Shown here: positions 17,318-26,032 of the stretch, piece after piece
Layout: each line of letters begins with the position of its first letter
How positions within the stretch are numbered: the first letter of the stretch is position 1
Assembly (NCBI RefSeq): GCF_014138435.1
Contig: NZ_JACJIM010000001.1
Coordinates: forward strand, 248,001-312,000
Source of the DNA: Methylobacterium fujisawaense
Lineage (GTDB): Bacteria > Pseudomonadota > Alphaproteobacteria > Rhizobiales > Beijerinckiaceae
Reading direction: 5' to 3'
Length of the DNA stretch: 64,000 nucleotides
Position numbers and translations under genes: made by a program
Notes under the pieces: generated by a model
Databases searched by the model: none
Told to the model about the DNA's origin: nothing
The model's input: the letters and a program-made list of their open reading frames with translations, nothing else

Positions 17318-18094
17318 ATGAACAGCGAAGAACGCGACGTCATTTCGGGCATCTTCCAGCGGCTGGAGCAGGCGCAGACCCAGCCCCGCGACGCGGAGGC
17401 GGAGCGCTTCATCGCCGACAAGATCCGCGCCCAGCCCTACGCGCCCTACGCGATGGCGCAGCTGATCTACGTCCAGGAAGAGGCGATCAAGAGCCTGAAC
17501 CAGCAGCTGGAGCAGGCGCGCAGCCAGGCGGCCTCTGCGCAGCCCTCGGGCGGCGGCGGCTTTCTGTCGAGCATCTTCGGCGGCGGCAGCCAGCGCCAGG
17601 AGCCGCAGCCCGGCTACGCACAGCAGCGTCCCGCCGGACAACCCTGGGGCAATCAGGGCGGCGCCCCCCCGCAGGGCTATCCCCAGCAAGGCTACCCGCA
17701 GCAGGGGGGCTATCCCCAGCAGGGCGGCTATCCCCAGCAGGGCGGCCCGTGGGGCGGTCAGCCGCAGGCGCCGGCCCGCGGCGGCGGCTTCATGGCGACG
17801 GCGCTCCCCATGGCGGCGGGCGCGGCCGGCGGCATGCTCCTGGGCAGCGCCCTGTCGAACGCCTTCGCGGGCGGCCATTCGAGCCTCGGCAGCGCTGCGG
17901 CCGCCGGCCTGGGCGGCGGTGCCGGCGAGACCGTGGTCAACAACTACTACGGCGACGGTGGCAACCAGGATCTCGGAGCCGCCCTGGACAACAGCGGCGG
18001 CGACCTGGGTAGCTTCCAGGACGCGAACTACAGCGATCCGGGTGGCGATTTCGGCGGCGACCTGGGCGGCGGCGACGACAGCGACTGGACCTGA
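17318..18094 (+). CDS. DUF2076 family protein
   Basis: 258 residues. An N-terminal helical part (MNSEERDVISGIFQRLEQAQ, to about residue 80) is the DUF2076 core; it is followed by a linker of repeated GYPQQ units (about residues 120-147), a Gly/Ala hydrophobic stretch near residues 162-190 and an acidic Gly/Asp tail. No signal peptide. Family function is unknown; DUF2076 proteins are often described as periplasmic ligand-binding sensor-like, which I cannot confirm here. GAGGAGGACGACTCC provides a strong ribosome site. Confidence 0.85.
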   Translation: MNSEERDVISGIFQRLEQAQTQPRDAEAERFIADKIRAQPYAPYAMAQLIYVQEEAIKSLNQQLEQARSQAASAQPSGGGGFLSSIFGGGSQRQEPQPGYAQQRPAGQPWGNQGGAPPQGYPQQGYPQQGGYPQQGGYPQQGGPWGGQPQAPARGGGFMATALPMAAGAAGGMLLGSALSNAFAGGHSSLGSAAAAGLGGGAGETVVNNYYGDGGNQDLGAALDNSGGDLGSFQDANYSDPGGDFGGDLGGGDDSDWT

Positions 18095-18123
18095 TCGTCC
18101 AGCCCCGGCTCAGCCCCCAAAGA

Positions 18124-18160
18124 AAGAGGCCCGGTCGCGTCAGGCGCGGCCGGGCCTCTT
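18124..18160. terminator. Bidirectional terminator between DUF2076 and L,D-transpeptidase genes
   Basis: AAGAGGCCCGGTCGCG and GCGCGGCCGGGCCTCTT flank a TCAG loop. The AA/TT ends give short A and T runs on both sides, suited to two convergent genes ending at 18094 and 18206. Confidence 0.75.
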
Positions 18161-18205
18161 CGTATCCGAAGATGCAGCTTTCGTGATGCCGACGACGTCA
18201 GGCGC

Positions 18206-19021
18206 TCACAGGACTTCGACGCGTGTTCCCACCGGCACGCGGTCGTAGAGGTCGACGACGTCGTCGTTCATCATCCGGATGCAGCCCGACGAGACCGACT
18301 GACCGATCGTGTTGGGCTCGTTGGTGCCGTGGATCCGGTAGAGCGATGAGCCGAGATACAGGGCCCGCGCCCCGAGGGGATTCTCCGGCCCGCCGGCCAT
18401 GTGGCGCGGCAGGTCGGGCCGGCGGGCGAGCATCTCCGCCGGCGGTGTCCAGTCCGGCCACTCCGCTTTGCGGCTGACGGTCTTGAGACCGCTCCAGGCG
18501 AAGCCGGGACGGCCGACGCCGATCCCGTAGCGGAGGGCGCGCTGGCCGGCCTGCACGAGGTAGAGATGCTTGCCGGCGGTATCGATGACGATCGTCCCGG
18601 GCTTCTGCGGCCCCGCGAACGGAACCTCCTGGCGCTGGAATTCCGGCGCGACCGCACGAGCGATCCGGGCGGGATCCGCCTGGGATGCTCCGTAGGCGGC
18701 CGCGGGCGGCGCGCCGTAGGGCTGAGCCGCACCGTAAGCCTGTCCATAGGATTGTCCGTATGCCTGAGCGGCCTCCGGTTCGGCCGGCACCAGCTCCCCG
18801 GAATAGGCCGCGACCCGCTGGGACGTCGCCGCCCGCTGCGGGGCCGCGGAGCGCTGCGGCCAGCCGCGGCCGCCGCCCCCGGCGCTGCCGGTGACGAGGT
18901 ACTCGATCAGGCCGCCGCCGTAGCCGCCCTCGGCGTAGCGCGCCTGCTGCGCGCGCGCAGGCCCGCACAGCACGAAAGCGGCCGCGGCCGCCGCCATTCC
19001 CAATCGGACCGAACCCCGCAT
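18206..19021 (-). CDS. L,D-transpeptidase (YkuD domain), secreted
   Basis: Periplasmic enzyme forming 3-3 peptidoglycan crosslinks or tethering proteins to it. 271 residues. Signal peptide MRGSVRLGMAAAAAAFVLCG, cut near ARA-QQ. A Tyr/Gly/Ala-rich linker with repeated YGQ/YGA units spans about residues 85-110. The YkuD domain starts about residue 139 (GTIVIDTAGKHLYLV) and carries the catalytic signature HGTNEPNTIGQSVSSGCIRM, His231 and Cys247. Intact. One of two L,D-transpeptidases in the window. Confidence 0.93.
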   Translation of the reverse strand: MRGSVRLGMAAAAAAFVLCGPARAQQARYAEGGYGGGLIEYLVTGSAGGGGRGWPQRSAAPQRAATSQRVAAYSGELVPAEPEAAQAYGQSYGQAYGAAQPYGAPPAAAYGASQADPARIARAVAPEFQRQEVPFAGPQKPGTIVIDTAGKHLYLVQAGQRALRYGIGVGRPGFAWSGLKTVSRKAEWPDWTPPAEMLARRPDLPRHMAGGPENPLGARALYLGSSLYRIHGTNEPNTIGQSVSSGCIRMMNDDVVDLYDRVPVGTRVEVL

Positions 19022-19299
19022 CGTCGCATGCTCCCGAGCCGGCGCCCAAGCGCCCGGCCCGCGAACGATCCCGCGGCATTTTACCGAATCAGGTGAAGGA
19101 ACGTGGTGAATCGCGCCGAGGCCGCGGTCTCTCCCCGGCCCGTCGGCGGCAGCGTGAATCGCCGGTTAACCGTTCATCGCAGCCCGCCGCGCCTTCGGGA
19201 AGGAGCCCGGAACGCTCGGAAAAAGCTTGGCAGTCACAGTCCGCTAACCGATGTGGTAGAGAGTTGCGTCGACGGAACCCGAACGCCCACGCCCGGACG

Positions 19300-20016
19300 A
19301 TGACCCAGAAGCGCTATCGCATCGAAGACAGCCTCGGGATTCCCGCGGCTCCCCAGCCTGGTCCGGGCTCGATCGCCTCGAACGAGCGACTCGAAGAAAT
19401 CTTCAGCGCCATCCAGGACTTGCGCCGCGTCACGCAGATGAGCGCCAGCGAGACGATCGAGTCGTGCCGGCGCGAGCTGCACGAAGCGCTCGCGATGCGC
19501 ACGGAACTCGACGTGATGAAGGAGGCGATCACCCGCACCAAGTCGGAGCTGGCGACGCTGCATCGGACGGAGAATACCGGCAAGGGCATGCGCCGGGCGG
19601 CCGACGAACTCGACGCCGTGGTCGATTCGACGGAGCGCGCCACGACGCAGCTCCTCGGGGCGATCGAGGAGATCGAGAGCCACGCCGGCATGCTCAACGC
19701 CGCGACGCTGCCGCCCGGGCTGAAGCAGCACGTCGACGTGATCCTCGAGCGCGTGATCACCGCCTACGAGGCCTGCAACTTCCAAGACCTGACCGGCCAG
19801 CGGATCACCAAGATCGTCGGCGTGATGAAGTTCATCGAGGAGCATCTCGACCGGCTGATCGCCACGTGGTCGGAGCTCGACAGCTTCAAGGAGCTCATCA
19901 CCGTCATGCCGGTGCCGACCTCCCTGGACGACGAGAGCTCGCTCCTGAACGGTCCGAAGCTCGACCACGATCCCGGCCACGTCGACCAGAGCGACATCGA
20001 CTCGCTGTTCGACTGA
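19300..20016 (+). CDS. cheZ: Protein phosphatase CheZ
   Basis: Dephosphorylates CheY-P in chemotaxis. 238 residues, mostly long helices. The catalytic patch EACNFQDLTGQRITKI places the essential Asp at 163 and Gln at 167, matching E. coli CheZ (Asp143, Gln147). After a flexible linker the protein ends DQSDIDSLFD, an acidic amphipathic CheY-binding tail resembling the one that starts FliM. No other che gene is nearby. The ATG at 19300 is the first giving conserved sequence. Confidence 0.9.
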   Translation: MTQKRYRIEDSLGIPAAPQPGPGSIASNERLEEIFSAIQDLRRVTQMSASETIESCRRELHEALAMRTELDVMKEAITRTKSELATLHRTENTGKGMRRAADELDAVVDSTERATTQLLGAIEEIESHAGMLNAATLPPGLKQHVDVILERVITAYEACNFQDLTGQRITKIVGVMKFIEEHLDRLIATWSELDSFKELITVMPVPTSLDDESSLLNGPKLDHDPGHVDQSDIDSLFD

Positions 20017-20089
20017 TCTCCGGTCCGGGCGCGCGATTTTTGTCGCCGCCCCGGTCCCGCTGGCGCTCAGGAACGCTTAGATCTGCGGT

Positions 20090-22150
20090 ATGAGCCGCAG
20101 AGCCCTCTCAGACCTGCCCCCGGACACCTTCGACGACGGCCGCGACGCCGAGCGGGACGAGACCGCCGACGCGCCGGAAGCCGGCCTCCCCGACACGGAG
20201 GCGCCGGAAATCGATTTCGACTTCGAGCCGGGTGCCGTCCAGGCCGGCACCGAGGTGATCCGCCGGTTCTGGTCGACCCTGCCGTCCTCGCCCGGCGTCT
20301 ACCGGATGTTCGATCATCGCGGCGACGTCCTCTATGTCGGGAAGGCCAAGAACCTGAAGGCCCGGGTCGGCTCCTATGCGCGGGGTCAGGCGCATTCGAA
20401 CCGCATCGCCCGGATGATCTCGCAGACGGCGGCGATGGAGTTCGTCACCACCGCCACCGAGACCGAGGCGCTGCTCCTCGAAGCCAACCTGATCAAGCAG
20501 CTGAAGCCCCGCTTCAACGTGCTGATGCGGGACGACAAGTCGTTCCCCTACATTCTGGTCACCGACGACGGCCCCGCCCCGCAGATCGTCAAGCACCGGG
20601 GCGCCCGGCGCCGGAAGGGCAATTATTACGGGCCCTTCGCCAGCGTCTGGGCGGTGAACCGGACAGTGAACGCCCTGCAGCGCGCCTTTCTCCTGCGCAC
20701 CTGCACGGACAGCTACTACGAGAACCGCACCCGTCCCTGCCTGCTCTTCCAGATCAAGCGCTGCTCCGGCCCCTGCACCGGCGAGATCGCCACAGAGGAT
20801 TACGCCGCCATGGCGGATTCCGCCCGGGCGTTCCTGGCGGGCAAGTCGAACGCCGTGAAGGACCGGATGCGCACCGAGATGCAGGAAGCCTCGGAAGCGA
20901 TGGAGTTCGAACGCGCCGCCCGCTTCCGGGACCGGATCGCCGCGCTGTCGGCGATCCAGGGCGTGCAGGGGGTCAACACCCAGGGCGTGGAGGAAGCGGA
21001 CGTGTTCGCGCTCGACGAGCAGGCCGGCCAGTTCTGCATCGAAGTGTTCTTCTTCCGGAACTTCCAGAACTGGGGCAACCGCGCCTATTTCCCCAAGGCC
21101 GACCGGTCGATGACCCCCGACGAGGTGCTCGGGTCGTTCATCGGCCAGTTCTACGACGACAAGCCGGCGCCCCGGACGGTGCTGACGAGCCATGCGGTCG
21201 AGGATGCCGAGCTGGTGGCGGCGGCCCTGTCGAGCCGGGTCGAGTACCGCGTCGAGATCCACAAGCCGAGCCGCGGCGAGCGGAAGAACCTCGTCGACTA
21301 CGCCCAGCGCAACGCCAAGGAAGCCTTGGCGCGGCGCCTCGCCGACACGGCCTCCCAGGGCAAGCTGCTCGCGGCGCTCGGCCAAGCCTTCGGGCTCGAC
21401 GGCGCGCCCCGCCGGATCGAGGTCTACGACAACTCGCACATCATGGGGACGAACGCGGTCGGCGGCATGATCGTCGCCGGCCCGACGGGCTTCATGAAGA
21501 CGCATTACCGAACGTTCAACATCAAGTCCGAGGAGCTCACCCCGGGCGACGATTACGGCATGATGCGCGAAGTCCTGCAGCGGCGCTTCAAGCGGCTGGT
21601 GAAGGAGTCACCGCGCACCGAACGCGAAGCCGCGGCCGCCGCCGTCGAGGGCGGCGTCCAGGAGCCGGTGCCGGCCGAGGAGAGCGAGGCGTTCCCGGCC
21701 TGGCCGGACCTCGTGCTGATCGACGGCGGCAAGGGCCAGCTCGACGCCGCGCGGACGGCCCTGGAGGAGGTCGGCGTCTCGGGCGTGCCGCTGATCGGCG
21801 TCGCCAAGGGCCGCGACCGGGATGCCGGGCGCGAGACGTTTTTCGTGCCCGGCCGGCCGCCCTTCAAGCTTCCGCCGCGCGACCCGACGCTCTACTTCGT
21901 GCAACGGCTCCGGGACGAGGCGCACCGCTTCGCCATCGGCAGCCACCGGGCCAAGCGGAAGCGCGAGATGGTGAAGAACCCCCTGGACGAGATCGCCGGC
22001 ATCGGGCCCAGCCGCAAGCGCGCGCTGCTCCATCACTTCGGGACCGTGAAGGCCATCGAGCGTGCGGCCTTCGAGGATCTGGCCAAGACACCGGGCGTGA
22101 ACGCCGCCACCGCGCGGGCGGTCTACGACTTCTTCCATGCCGGCGCCTGA
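20090..22150 (+). CDS. uvrC: Excinuclease ABC subunit C
   Basis: Makes both incisions in nucleotide excision repair. 686 residues. An acidic N-terminal extension (to about residue 60) precedes the GIY-YIG nuclease ([21 protein letters not shown]). A UvrB-binding UVR motif ([16 protein letters not shown]) lies near residue 270, the RNase H-like nuclease around 440-620 ([28 protein letters not shown]) and a helix-hairpin-helix pair at the end ([17 protein letters not shown]). All catalytic parts are present. pgsA follows with overlap or close spacing. Confidence 0.97.
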   Translation: MSRRALSDLPPDTFDDGRDAERDETADAPEAGLPDTEAPEIDFDFEPGAVQAGTEVIRRFWSTLPSSPGVYRMFDHRGDVLYVGKAKNLKARVGSYARGQAHSNRIARMISQTAAMEFVTTATETEALLLEANLIKQLKPRFNVLMRDDKSFPYILVTDDGPAPQIVKHRGARRRKGNYYGPFASVWAVNRTVNALQRAFLLRTCTDSYYENRTRPCLLFQIKRCSGPCTGEIATEDYAAMADSARAFLAGKSNAVKDRMRTEMQEASEAMEFERAARFRDRIAALSAIQGVQGVNTQGVEEADVFALDEQAGQFCIEVFFFRNFQNWGNRAYFPKADRSMTPDEVLGSFIGQFYDDKPAPRTVLTSHAVEDAELVAAALSSRVEYRVEIHKPSRGERKNLVDYAQRNAKEALARRLADTASQGKLLAALGQAFGLDGAPRRIEVYDNSHIMGTNAVGGMIVAGPTGFMKTHYRTFNIKSEELTPGDDYGMMREVLQRRFKRLVKESPRTEREAAAAAVEGGVQEPVPAEESEAFPAWPDLVLIDGGKGQLDAARTALEEVGVSGVPLIGVAKGRDRDAGRETFFVPGRPPFKLPPRDPTLYFVQRLRDEAHRFAIGSHRAKRKREMVKNPLDEIAGIGPSRKRALLHHFGTVKAIERAAFEDLAKTPGVNAATARAVYDFFHAGA

Positions 22151-22163
22151 GAACCCGACCGCG

Positions 22164-22823
22164 ATGGCCGAGACCGAAACCAGGACGTTGACGCCCGGGC
22201 CCCGCTCTGATTTCACCCCTGCGATGAACGCCGTCCTTCCCCGACGACGGTCGCCGGCCTGGACGCTCGCGAATTGCCTGACCTACGGGCGCCTCGTTGC
22301 CGTGCCGGTGATGGTCGCTCTGCTGTTCTGGCCCGAATCCCACACCGCCCGGTGGACGGCGCTGGGCGTTTTCGTCGCGGCCGCGATCACCGACTATTTG
22401 GACGGGTACGTCGCACGCACCTACCATCAGAGCTCGGCGCTCGGCCGGATGCTCGATCCGATCGCCGACAAGCTTCTCGTCTCGGCGTGCCTGCTGATGC
22501 TGACGGCGGACCACACGATCGTCGGCTCGAATATCTGGGCGGCCATCGTGATCCTGTGCCGCGAGGTGCTGGTTTCCGGCCTGCGCGAGTACCTGGCCGA
22601 GCTGAAGGTCGGGGTGCCCGTCAGCAAGATCGCCAAATGGAAGACCACCGTGCAGCTCGTGGCTCTCGGCTTCCTGGTGGCCGGCCCGGCGGGCGAGACC
22701 CTGCTGCCGGGGACCGAGCCGATCGGCCTGACGCTGCTGTGGCTGGCCGCCGCCCTCACGCTCTGGACCGGCTGGGACTACATGCGGGCCGGGATCAAGC
22801 ACGTCATCGACGATCCGCGCTGA
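22164..22823 (+). CDS. pgsA: CDP-diacylglycerol-glycerol-3-phosphate 3-phosphatidyltransferase
   Basis: Membrane enzyme of phosphatidylglycerol synthesis, which supplies the Lgt donor lipid. 219 residues from the ATG at 22164. The CDP-alcohol phosphotransferase motif is complete: DYLDGYVARTYHQSSALGRM then LDPIADKLL, giving DG-x2-AR-x8-G-x3-D-x3-D. About five membrane helices. Start uncertain: ATGs at 22137 (overlapping uvrC) and 22224 (closest to the family length) are also possible; none has a strong ribosome site. Confidence 0.93.
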   Translation: MAETETRTLTPGPRSDFTPAMNAVLPRRRSPAWTLANCLTYGRLVAVPVMVALLFWPESHTARWTALGVFVAAAITDYLDGYVARTYHQSSALGRMLDPIADKLLVSACLLMLTADHTIVGSNIWAAIVILCREVLVSGLREYLAELKVGVPVSKIAKWKTTVQLVALGFLVAGPAGETLLPGTEPIGLTLLWLAAALTLWTGWDYMRAGIKHVIDDPR

Positions 22824-22877
22824 CGGATCGGCCTGCGGGACGTGCGGTCCCTGCCCTGTCTTCGCTACGGTGATGCG

Positions 22878-23129
22878 ATGAAGCTCGTCTATTTCGCCTG
22901 GGTCCGCGAGCGGATCGGCCGCCCCGAGGAGGAGCTGGCACCGCCGGCGGAGGTCGCCACCGTCGCCGACCTCGTCGGGTGGCTCCGGGGCCGGGGCGAG
23001 GAATATGCCTACGCCTTCGAGGATCCGGGCGTCGTCCGGGCCGCGATCGATCGGGTCCACGCCAAGCCGGACGCGCCGATCGCCGGCGCCCGCGAGATCG
23101 CCTTCTTCCCGCCGATGACGGGCGGCTGA
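22878..23129 (+). CDS. moaD: Molybdopterin synthase sulfur carrier subunit MoaD
   Basis: Ubiquitin-fold carrier that donates thiocarboxylate sulfur to make molybdopterin. 83 residues starting MKLVYFAWVRERIG and ending IAFFPPMTGG, with the essential C-terminal Gly-Gly. It follows pgsA by 54 bases. The large subunit gene moaE, often next in Alphaproteobacteria, is not present downstream. Confidence 0.93.
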   Translation: MKLVYFAWVRERIGRPEEELAPPAEVATVADLVGWLRGRGEEYAYAFEDPGVVRAAIDRVHAKPDAPIAGAREIAFFPPMTGG

Positions 23130-23347
23130 GGCCCGGCCACGCCGCGCACGTAGTCCACCGGGGTTGTCTTGGTCCCGGTTCCGCAGTCATTGGCGCCGTC
23201 GCTCCGGCTCTGCTTCGAACCGAACGGCGCGCGGGCCGAGCCAAGTTTTTTTACGGGTTCGGTCCGCCTTCGAGACCGACGGCTCTGCGGAACGCTCAAG
23301 CTGTGACCGCCGTTACCCGGTACCGAAACCGGTATTGGAGTTTCAGC

Positions 23348-23578
23348 ATGCGCAAGACCTTGCTCGCGACCGCCGCCCTGTTGAGCCTCGGCGCCGCCGC
23401 ACAGGCCCAGACCACCGTCATCGAGCGCGACCGGCCGGCCGTCGTCGTCGACCGCCCGGCGACCGAGTCGAAATCCGTGACCGTCCACGACCATGGCGAC
23501 GGCTGCGTCACCAAGACGGTGCGCAAGGAGAACGACATGGGCGACTCCAAGACCGTCAAGAAGGAGACGTGCGACTGA
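23348..23578 (+). CDS. Small secreted protein, unknown function
   Basis: 76 residues with a signal peptide (MRKTLLATAALLSLGAAAQA) predicted to be cut before QTTVIERDR. The mature part is Val/Thr/Lys-rich, charged, with two Cys (CVTK and ETCD at the end) that could form a disulfide. A weak GGAG lies about eight bases before the ATG. No recognised family. Periplasmic location is inferred from the signal peptide. Confidence 0.7.
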   Translation: MRKTLLATAALLSLGAAAQAQTTVIERDRPAVVVDRPATESKSVTVHDHGDGCVTKTVRKENDMGDSKTVKKETCD

Positions 23579-23620
23579 GGCACGGAAGCGGGCCGGGCCG
23601 GAGCGCGGACCCGCGCCCCC

Positions 23621-23651
23621 TGTCCGGCCGGTCTCATGTCCGGCCGGTCTC
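23621..23651. repeat. Tandem 15-base repeat containing CCGGCCGG
   Basis: TGTCCGGCCGGTCTC occurs at 23621-23635 and again at 23637-23651, one base apart, in the gap between convergent genes. Each copy contains the palindrome CCGGCCGG. Confidence 0.7.
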
Positions 23652-23666
23652 CTGCCCGGCTCCCGA

Positions 23667-24443
23667 TCAGCGCCACCCCGCGTCGATGACGTAGGGGTGG
23701 CCTGTACACATCCGGGCATCGTCCGAGGCGAGGAACAGGACCAGCGCGGCGACGTCGGCCGGCTGTATCCGGCCGTCAAGGCATTGCGCGGCGACGATGT
23801 CCGCCTCGCCCTCAGGCGTGTACCATCTCTCCTGCCGCGGCGTCTGGACGTTGCCGGGGATGATCGACACCACCCGGATCCCATCGCGGCCGAGGTCGCG
23901 GGCCAGGGCGCGGGTCATCCCCTCGATCGCCGCCTTTGCGGTCTGGTAGAGCGGCATCTCCTTCAGCCCGAGATGCCAGCTGATCGATCCGAAATTGAGG
24001 ATCACGCCGCCGCCCGCACGCCGCATCGCCGGCACCGCCGCCTGGGCGGCGAAGAACAGGTGGCGCAGGTTCACCGCCATCCGGTCGTCCCAATAGGCGG
24101 GCGTCACCTCGGCGAGGCTGTGGCGGTCGTCGTTGCCGGCATTGTTGATCAGGATATCCAAGCCGCCCAGAACCGTATCCGCCTCGGCGACCAGCGCGCG
24201 AACCGCATCGACATCCGTCAGGTCGCAGCGCCGGTAGAGCGGGGCGTGCGCGGCGCCGGGCGTCAGACGCGCCACCACTGCGTTCGCCGCATCATCCGCG
24301 ATGTCGCAGAACAGGACGCGGGCCCCCTGGCCGACGAAGGCCTCGACCAGACCCGCGCCGATTCCCGAGGCGCCGCCCGTGACCAGGACGCGCTTGCCAC
24401 CGAGGCTCGGATACCGTGCGCGCCGATCCGTCTGCGCCGTCAT
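23667..24443 (-). CDS. D-xylose 1-dehydrogenase-like SDR (Caulobacter XylB type)
   Basis: Classical short-chain dehydrogenase of 258 residues. Cofactor loop VTGGASGIGAG, NNAGND, catalytic Ser in NFGSISWHLG and YxxxK in LYQTAKAAIEG. Long stretches (CDLTDVDAV, NAGNDDRHSLAEVT, AYWDDR, NVQTPRQERWYTPEGEADIV, CTGHPYVIDAGWR) resemble the Caulobacter NAD-dependent D-xylose dehydrogenase as I recall it, including its C-terminus. That enzyme makes D-xylonolactone in the oxidative xylose route. The remaining route genes are not adjacent. Other aldose substrates are possible. Confidence 0.85.
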   Translation of the reverse strand: MTAQTDRRARYPSLGGKRVLVTGGASGIGAGLVEAFVGQGARVLFCDIADDAANAVVARLTPGAAHAPLYRRCDLTDVDAVRALVAEADTVLGGLDILINNAGNDDRHSLAEVTPAYWDDRMAVNLRHLFFAAQAAVPAMRRAGGGVILNFGSISWHLGLKEMPLYQTAKAAIEGMTRALARDLGRDGIRVVSIIPGNVQTPRQERWYTPEGEADIVAAQCLDGRIQPADVAALVLFLASDDARMCTGHPYVIDAGWR

Positions 24444-24593
24444 CGGACCTCCCCGACACGCTTCACCCGGTCGTCATTTGTGGGAGTTTATCACGGCACC
24501 CGCGTGGTGCAACGGCTGCGCTCGGGGCGGGAATTCTCGAAACGTTAACGGTTCGCGAATGAGATCGCCGGGTCTTCTAGAAAGGAACGCCCG

Positions 24594-25007
24594 ATGCCCC
24601 TGCGTCTGGAACTCAAGCCCTTCGAACGGCTGATCATCAACGGTGCCCTGCTGCGCAACGGCGACCGGCGCTCGACCTTCTTGATCGAGACGCAGTGCAA
24701 GTTCCTGCGCGAGAGTGAGATCATCACGGAGACCGAGGCCGACACGGCCTGCAAGCGCCTCCACCTGACCCTGACGGTCATCTACCTCGCCGACGATCCG
24801 ACGCAGGGGATCGACCTGTTCTTCCGGCAGGCGACGGATCTGCTGGGGCTCGCGCCGGCGGCGGCCCCTCACATCGCGGGGATCGCCCAGGCCGTCGAGA
24901 CCGGCGCGTATTATCGGGCGCTCAAGCTGAGCCGCAAACTCGTCGAGTGGGAAGCCGCCGGCGCGGTGTCCCAGCCGGACCTGCCGGAAACGTCGGCGGC
25001 TTCCTGA
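24594..25007 (+). CDS. flbT: Flagellar biosynthesis repressor FlbT
   Basis: Post-transcriptional regulator that binds the flagellin mRNA leader and lowers its stability and translation in Caulobacter. 137 residues, covering the family end to end: MPLRLELKPFERLIINGALL, CKFLRESEIITETEADTACKR and the C-terminal YYRALKLSRKLVEWE. AAAGGAACGCCCG is the ribosome site. It faces flaF, whose stop is 13 bases from the flbT stop on the other strand. Confidence 0.95.
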   Translation: MPLRLELKPFERLIINGALLRNGDRRSTFLIETQCKFLRESEIITETEADTACKRLHLTLTVIYLADDPTQGIDLFFRQATDLLGLAPAAAPHIAGIAQAVETGAYYRALKLSRKLVEWEAAGAVSQPDLPETSAAS

Positions 25008-25020
25008 CGGCTCTCGGGCC

Positions 25021-25392
25021 TCAGCCGGGATTGCCCTGCAGGCCGGCGGCGATGTGGTTGTTGATCGACACGAGCGTCGCGATCTTCTCGGGCGTCGGCG
25101 CGATCATCGTGTCGATGCAGCTCTGGAGCACGAACACGCCCAGGCGGCCGACGCCCTGCTTGACGTCCGAAGGGAGCGGGTTCAGGTCCGACGTGGCCTC
25201 GGAGGTCAGCAGCGTCCAGACGCGCTGGTTGAACGACAGGGCGTCGTTGAGGCGCCCGGCATCGCCCTCGGAGAGCCCCTGGCTCGCACCGATCAGCTTC
25301 TGCGCCGCTTTCAGCAGAACCGCGGATTCAGCTTCGCGCGGCGAGAGGGCGCTGTGGGATGTCTTGGCGTAGGCGTTGGCGGCGTAGTTCAT
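25021..25392 (-). CDS. flaF: Flagellar biosynthesis regulator FlaF
   Basis: Small helical protein needed for flagellin synthesis and opposing FlbT in Caulobacter. 123 residues with MNYAANAYAKTSHSALSPREAE at the start, and LNDALSFNQRVWTLL and SINNHIAAGLQGNPG later, all typical. It is convergent with flbT rather than in the same operon. Confidence 0.94.
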   Translation of the reverse strand: MNYAANAYAKTSHSALSPREAESAVLLKAAQKLIGASQGLSEGDAGRLNDALSFNQRVWTLLTSEATSDLNPLPSDVKQGVGRLGVFVLQSCIDTMIAPTPEKIATLVSINNHIAAGLQGNPG

Positions 25393-25560
25393 CGGCGGTC
25401 CAGCCCCGTCGTCAGGCCTGCCTTGGCGGCAAGCTGGCGCGTAGCTGTCGCAGACCAGGAGTTAAAAGCGCGTGAGCGCCAGATCCGCCATGATGCCGCC
25501 GGGTTGCTTATCGACGACGCTGTGTGGCCCAAAGGAATCGGGCCCCGGATCCCAGGCCCG

Positions 25561-25806
25561 ATGTTGAATTTCGTTCTCGGAACTGTTGCCGGCGGCCTGA
25601 TCGCCTGCGTGCTGACCATCGCGGCGGCGCGGCAGCCCGAGGTTCAGACGCGCCTGGGCCTGATACCCGTGCCGGCCCACACGACGCTCGCGGCCGTCAC
25701 GAAGCCGGCCGAACCCGATTGCGGGCGGCGGACGGAGCCGGCACCGAAGGTCGGCTCCCAGGATATGTTGTTCAACCGTCAGCGATTCTGGTCGGTCGCG
25801 CCCTGA
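25561..25806 (+). CDS. Small membrane-anchored hypothetical protein
   Basis: 81 residues. One N-terminal membrane segment (MLNFVLGTVAGGLIACVLTI) followed by a Pro/Thr-rich soluble part with a single Cys in EPDCGRRTEP and an end rich in aromatic and basic residues (LFNRQRFWSVAP). No family recognised. The upstream ribosome site is weak. Its stop abuts the stop of the next gene on the opposite strand with no gap. Confidence 0.6.
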   Translation: MLNFVLGTVAGGLIACVLTIAAARQPEVQTRLGLIPVPAHTTLAAVTKPAEPDCGRRTEPAPKVGSQDMLFNRQRFWSVAP

Positions 25807-25944
25807 TCAGAACGCACCGATCAGCATGAGCAGCATCGTCGTCGCGACGGTGGTGCTGACGAAGCCGCACAGGGCGGCCGCGAAGGACGGGCCGGTGCGG
25901 ACGACGGCGGGCTCGATGTCGTTCGAAAGCGTGGCGGGGGTCAT
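25807..25944 (-). CDS. Very small single-pass membrane protein
   Basis: 45 residues: a polar start (MTPATLSNDIEPAVVRTG) and a hydrophobic end (SFAAALCGFVSTTVATTMLL, then MLIGAF) that would span the membrane once, with the C-terminus in or near it. A weak AAAAGG lies about eleven bases upstream of the ATG. Hypothetical; support is the clean composition and the intergenic position. Confidence 0.5.
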   Translation of the reverse strand: MTPATLSNDIEPAVVRTGPSFAAALCGFVSTTVATTMLLMLIGAF

Positions 25945-26032
25945 GGGCGCAGAACCTTTTCGGCGACCGGCGTCGCGCGTGACGGGGTGATGCTGCAGGA
26001 ACGGGACGTCCGAGGTGCGGATGCGCACCCGA

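Noticed and set aside
17678..17750. Short spaced repeats that could suggest a CRISPR array
   Set aside because: They are in-frame codon repeats of GYPQQ inside a coding gene, with no spacers.
24540..24560. Possible CtrA site upstream of flbT (TTAACGGTTCGC)
   Set aside because: Only one TTAA half-site at the right place; the second half is missing.
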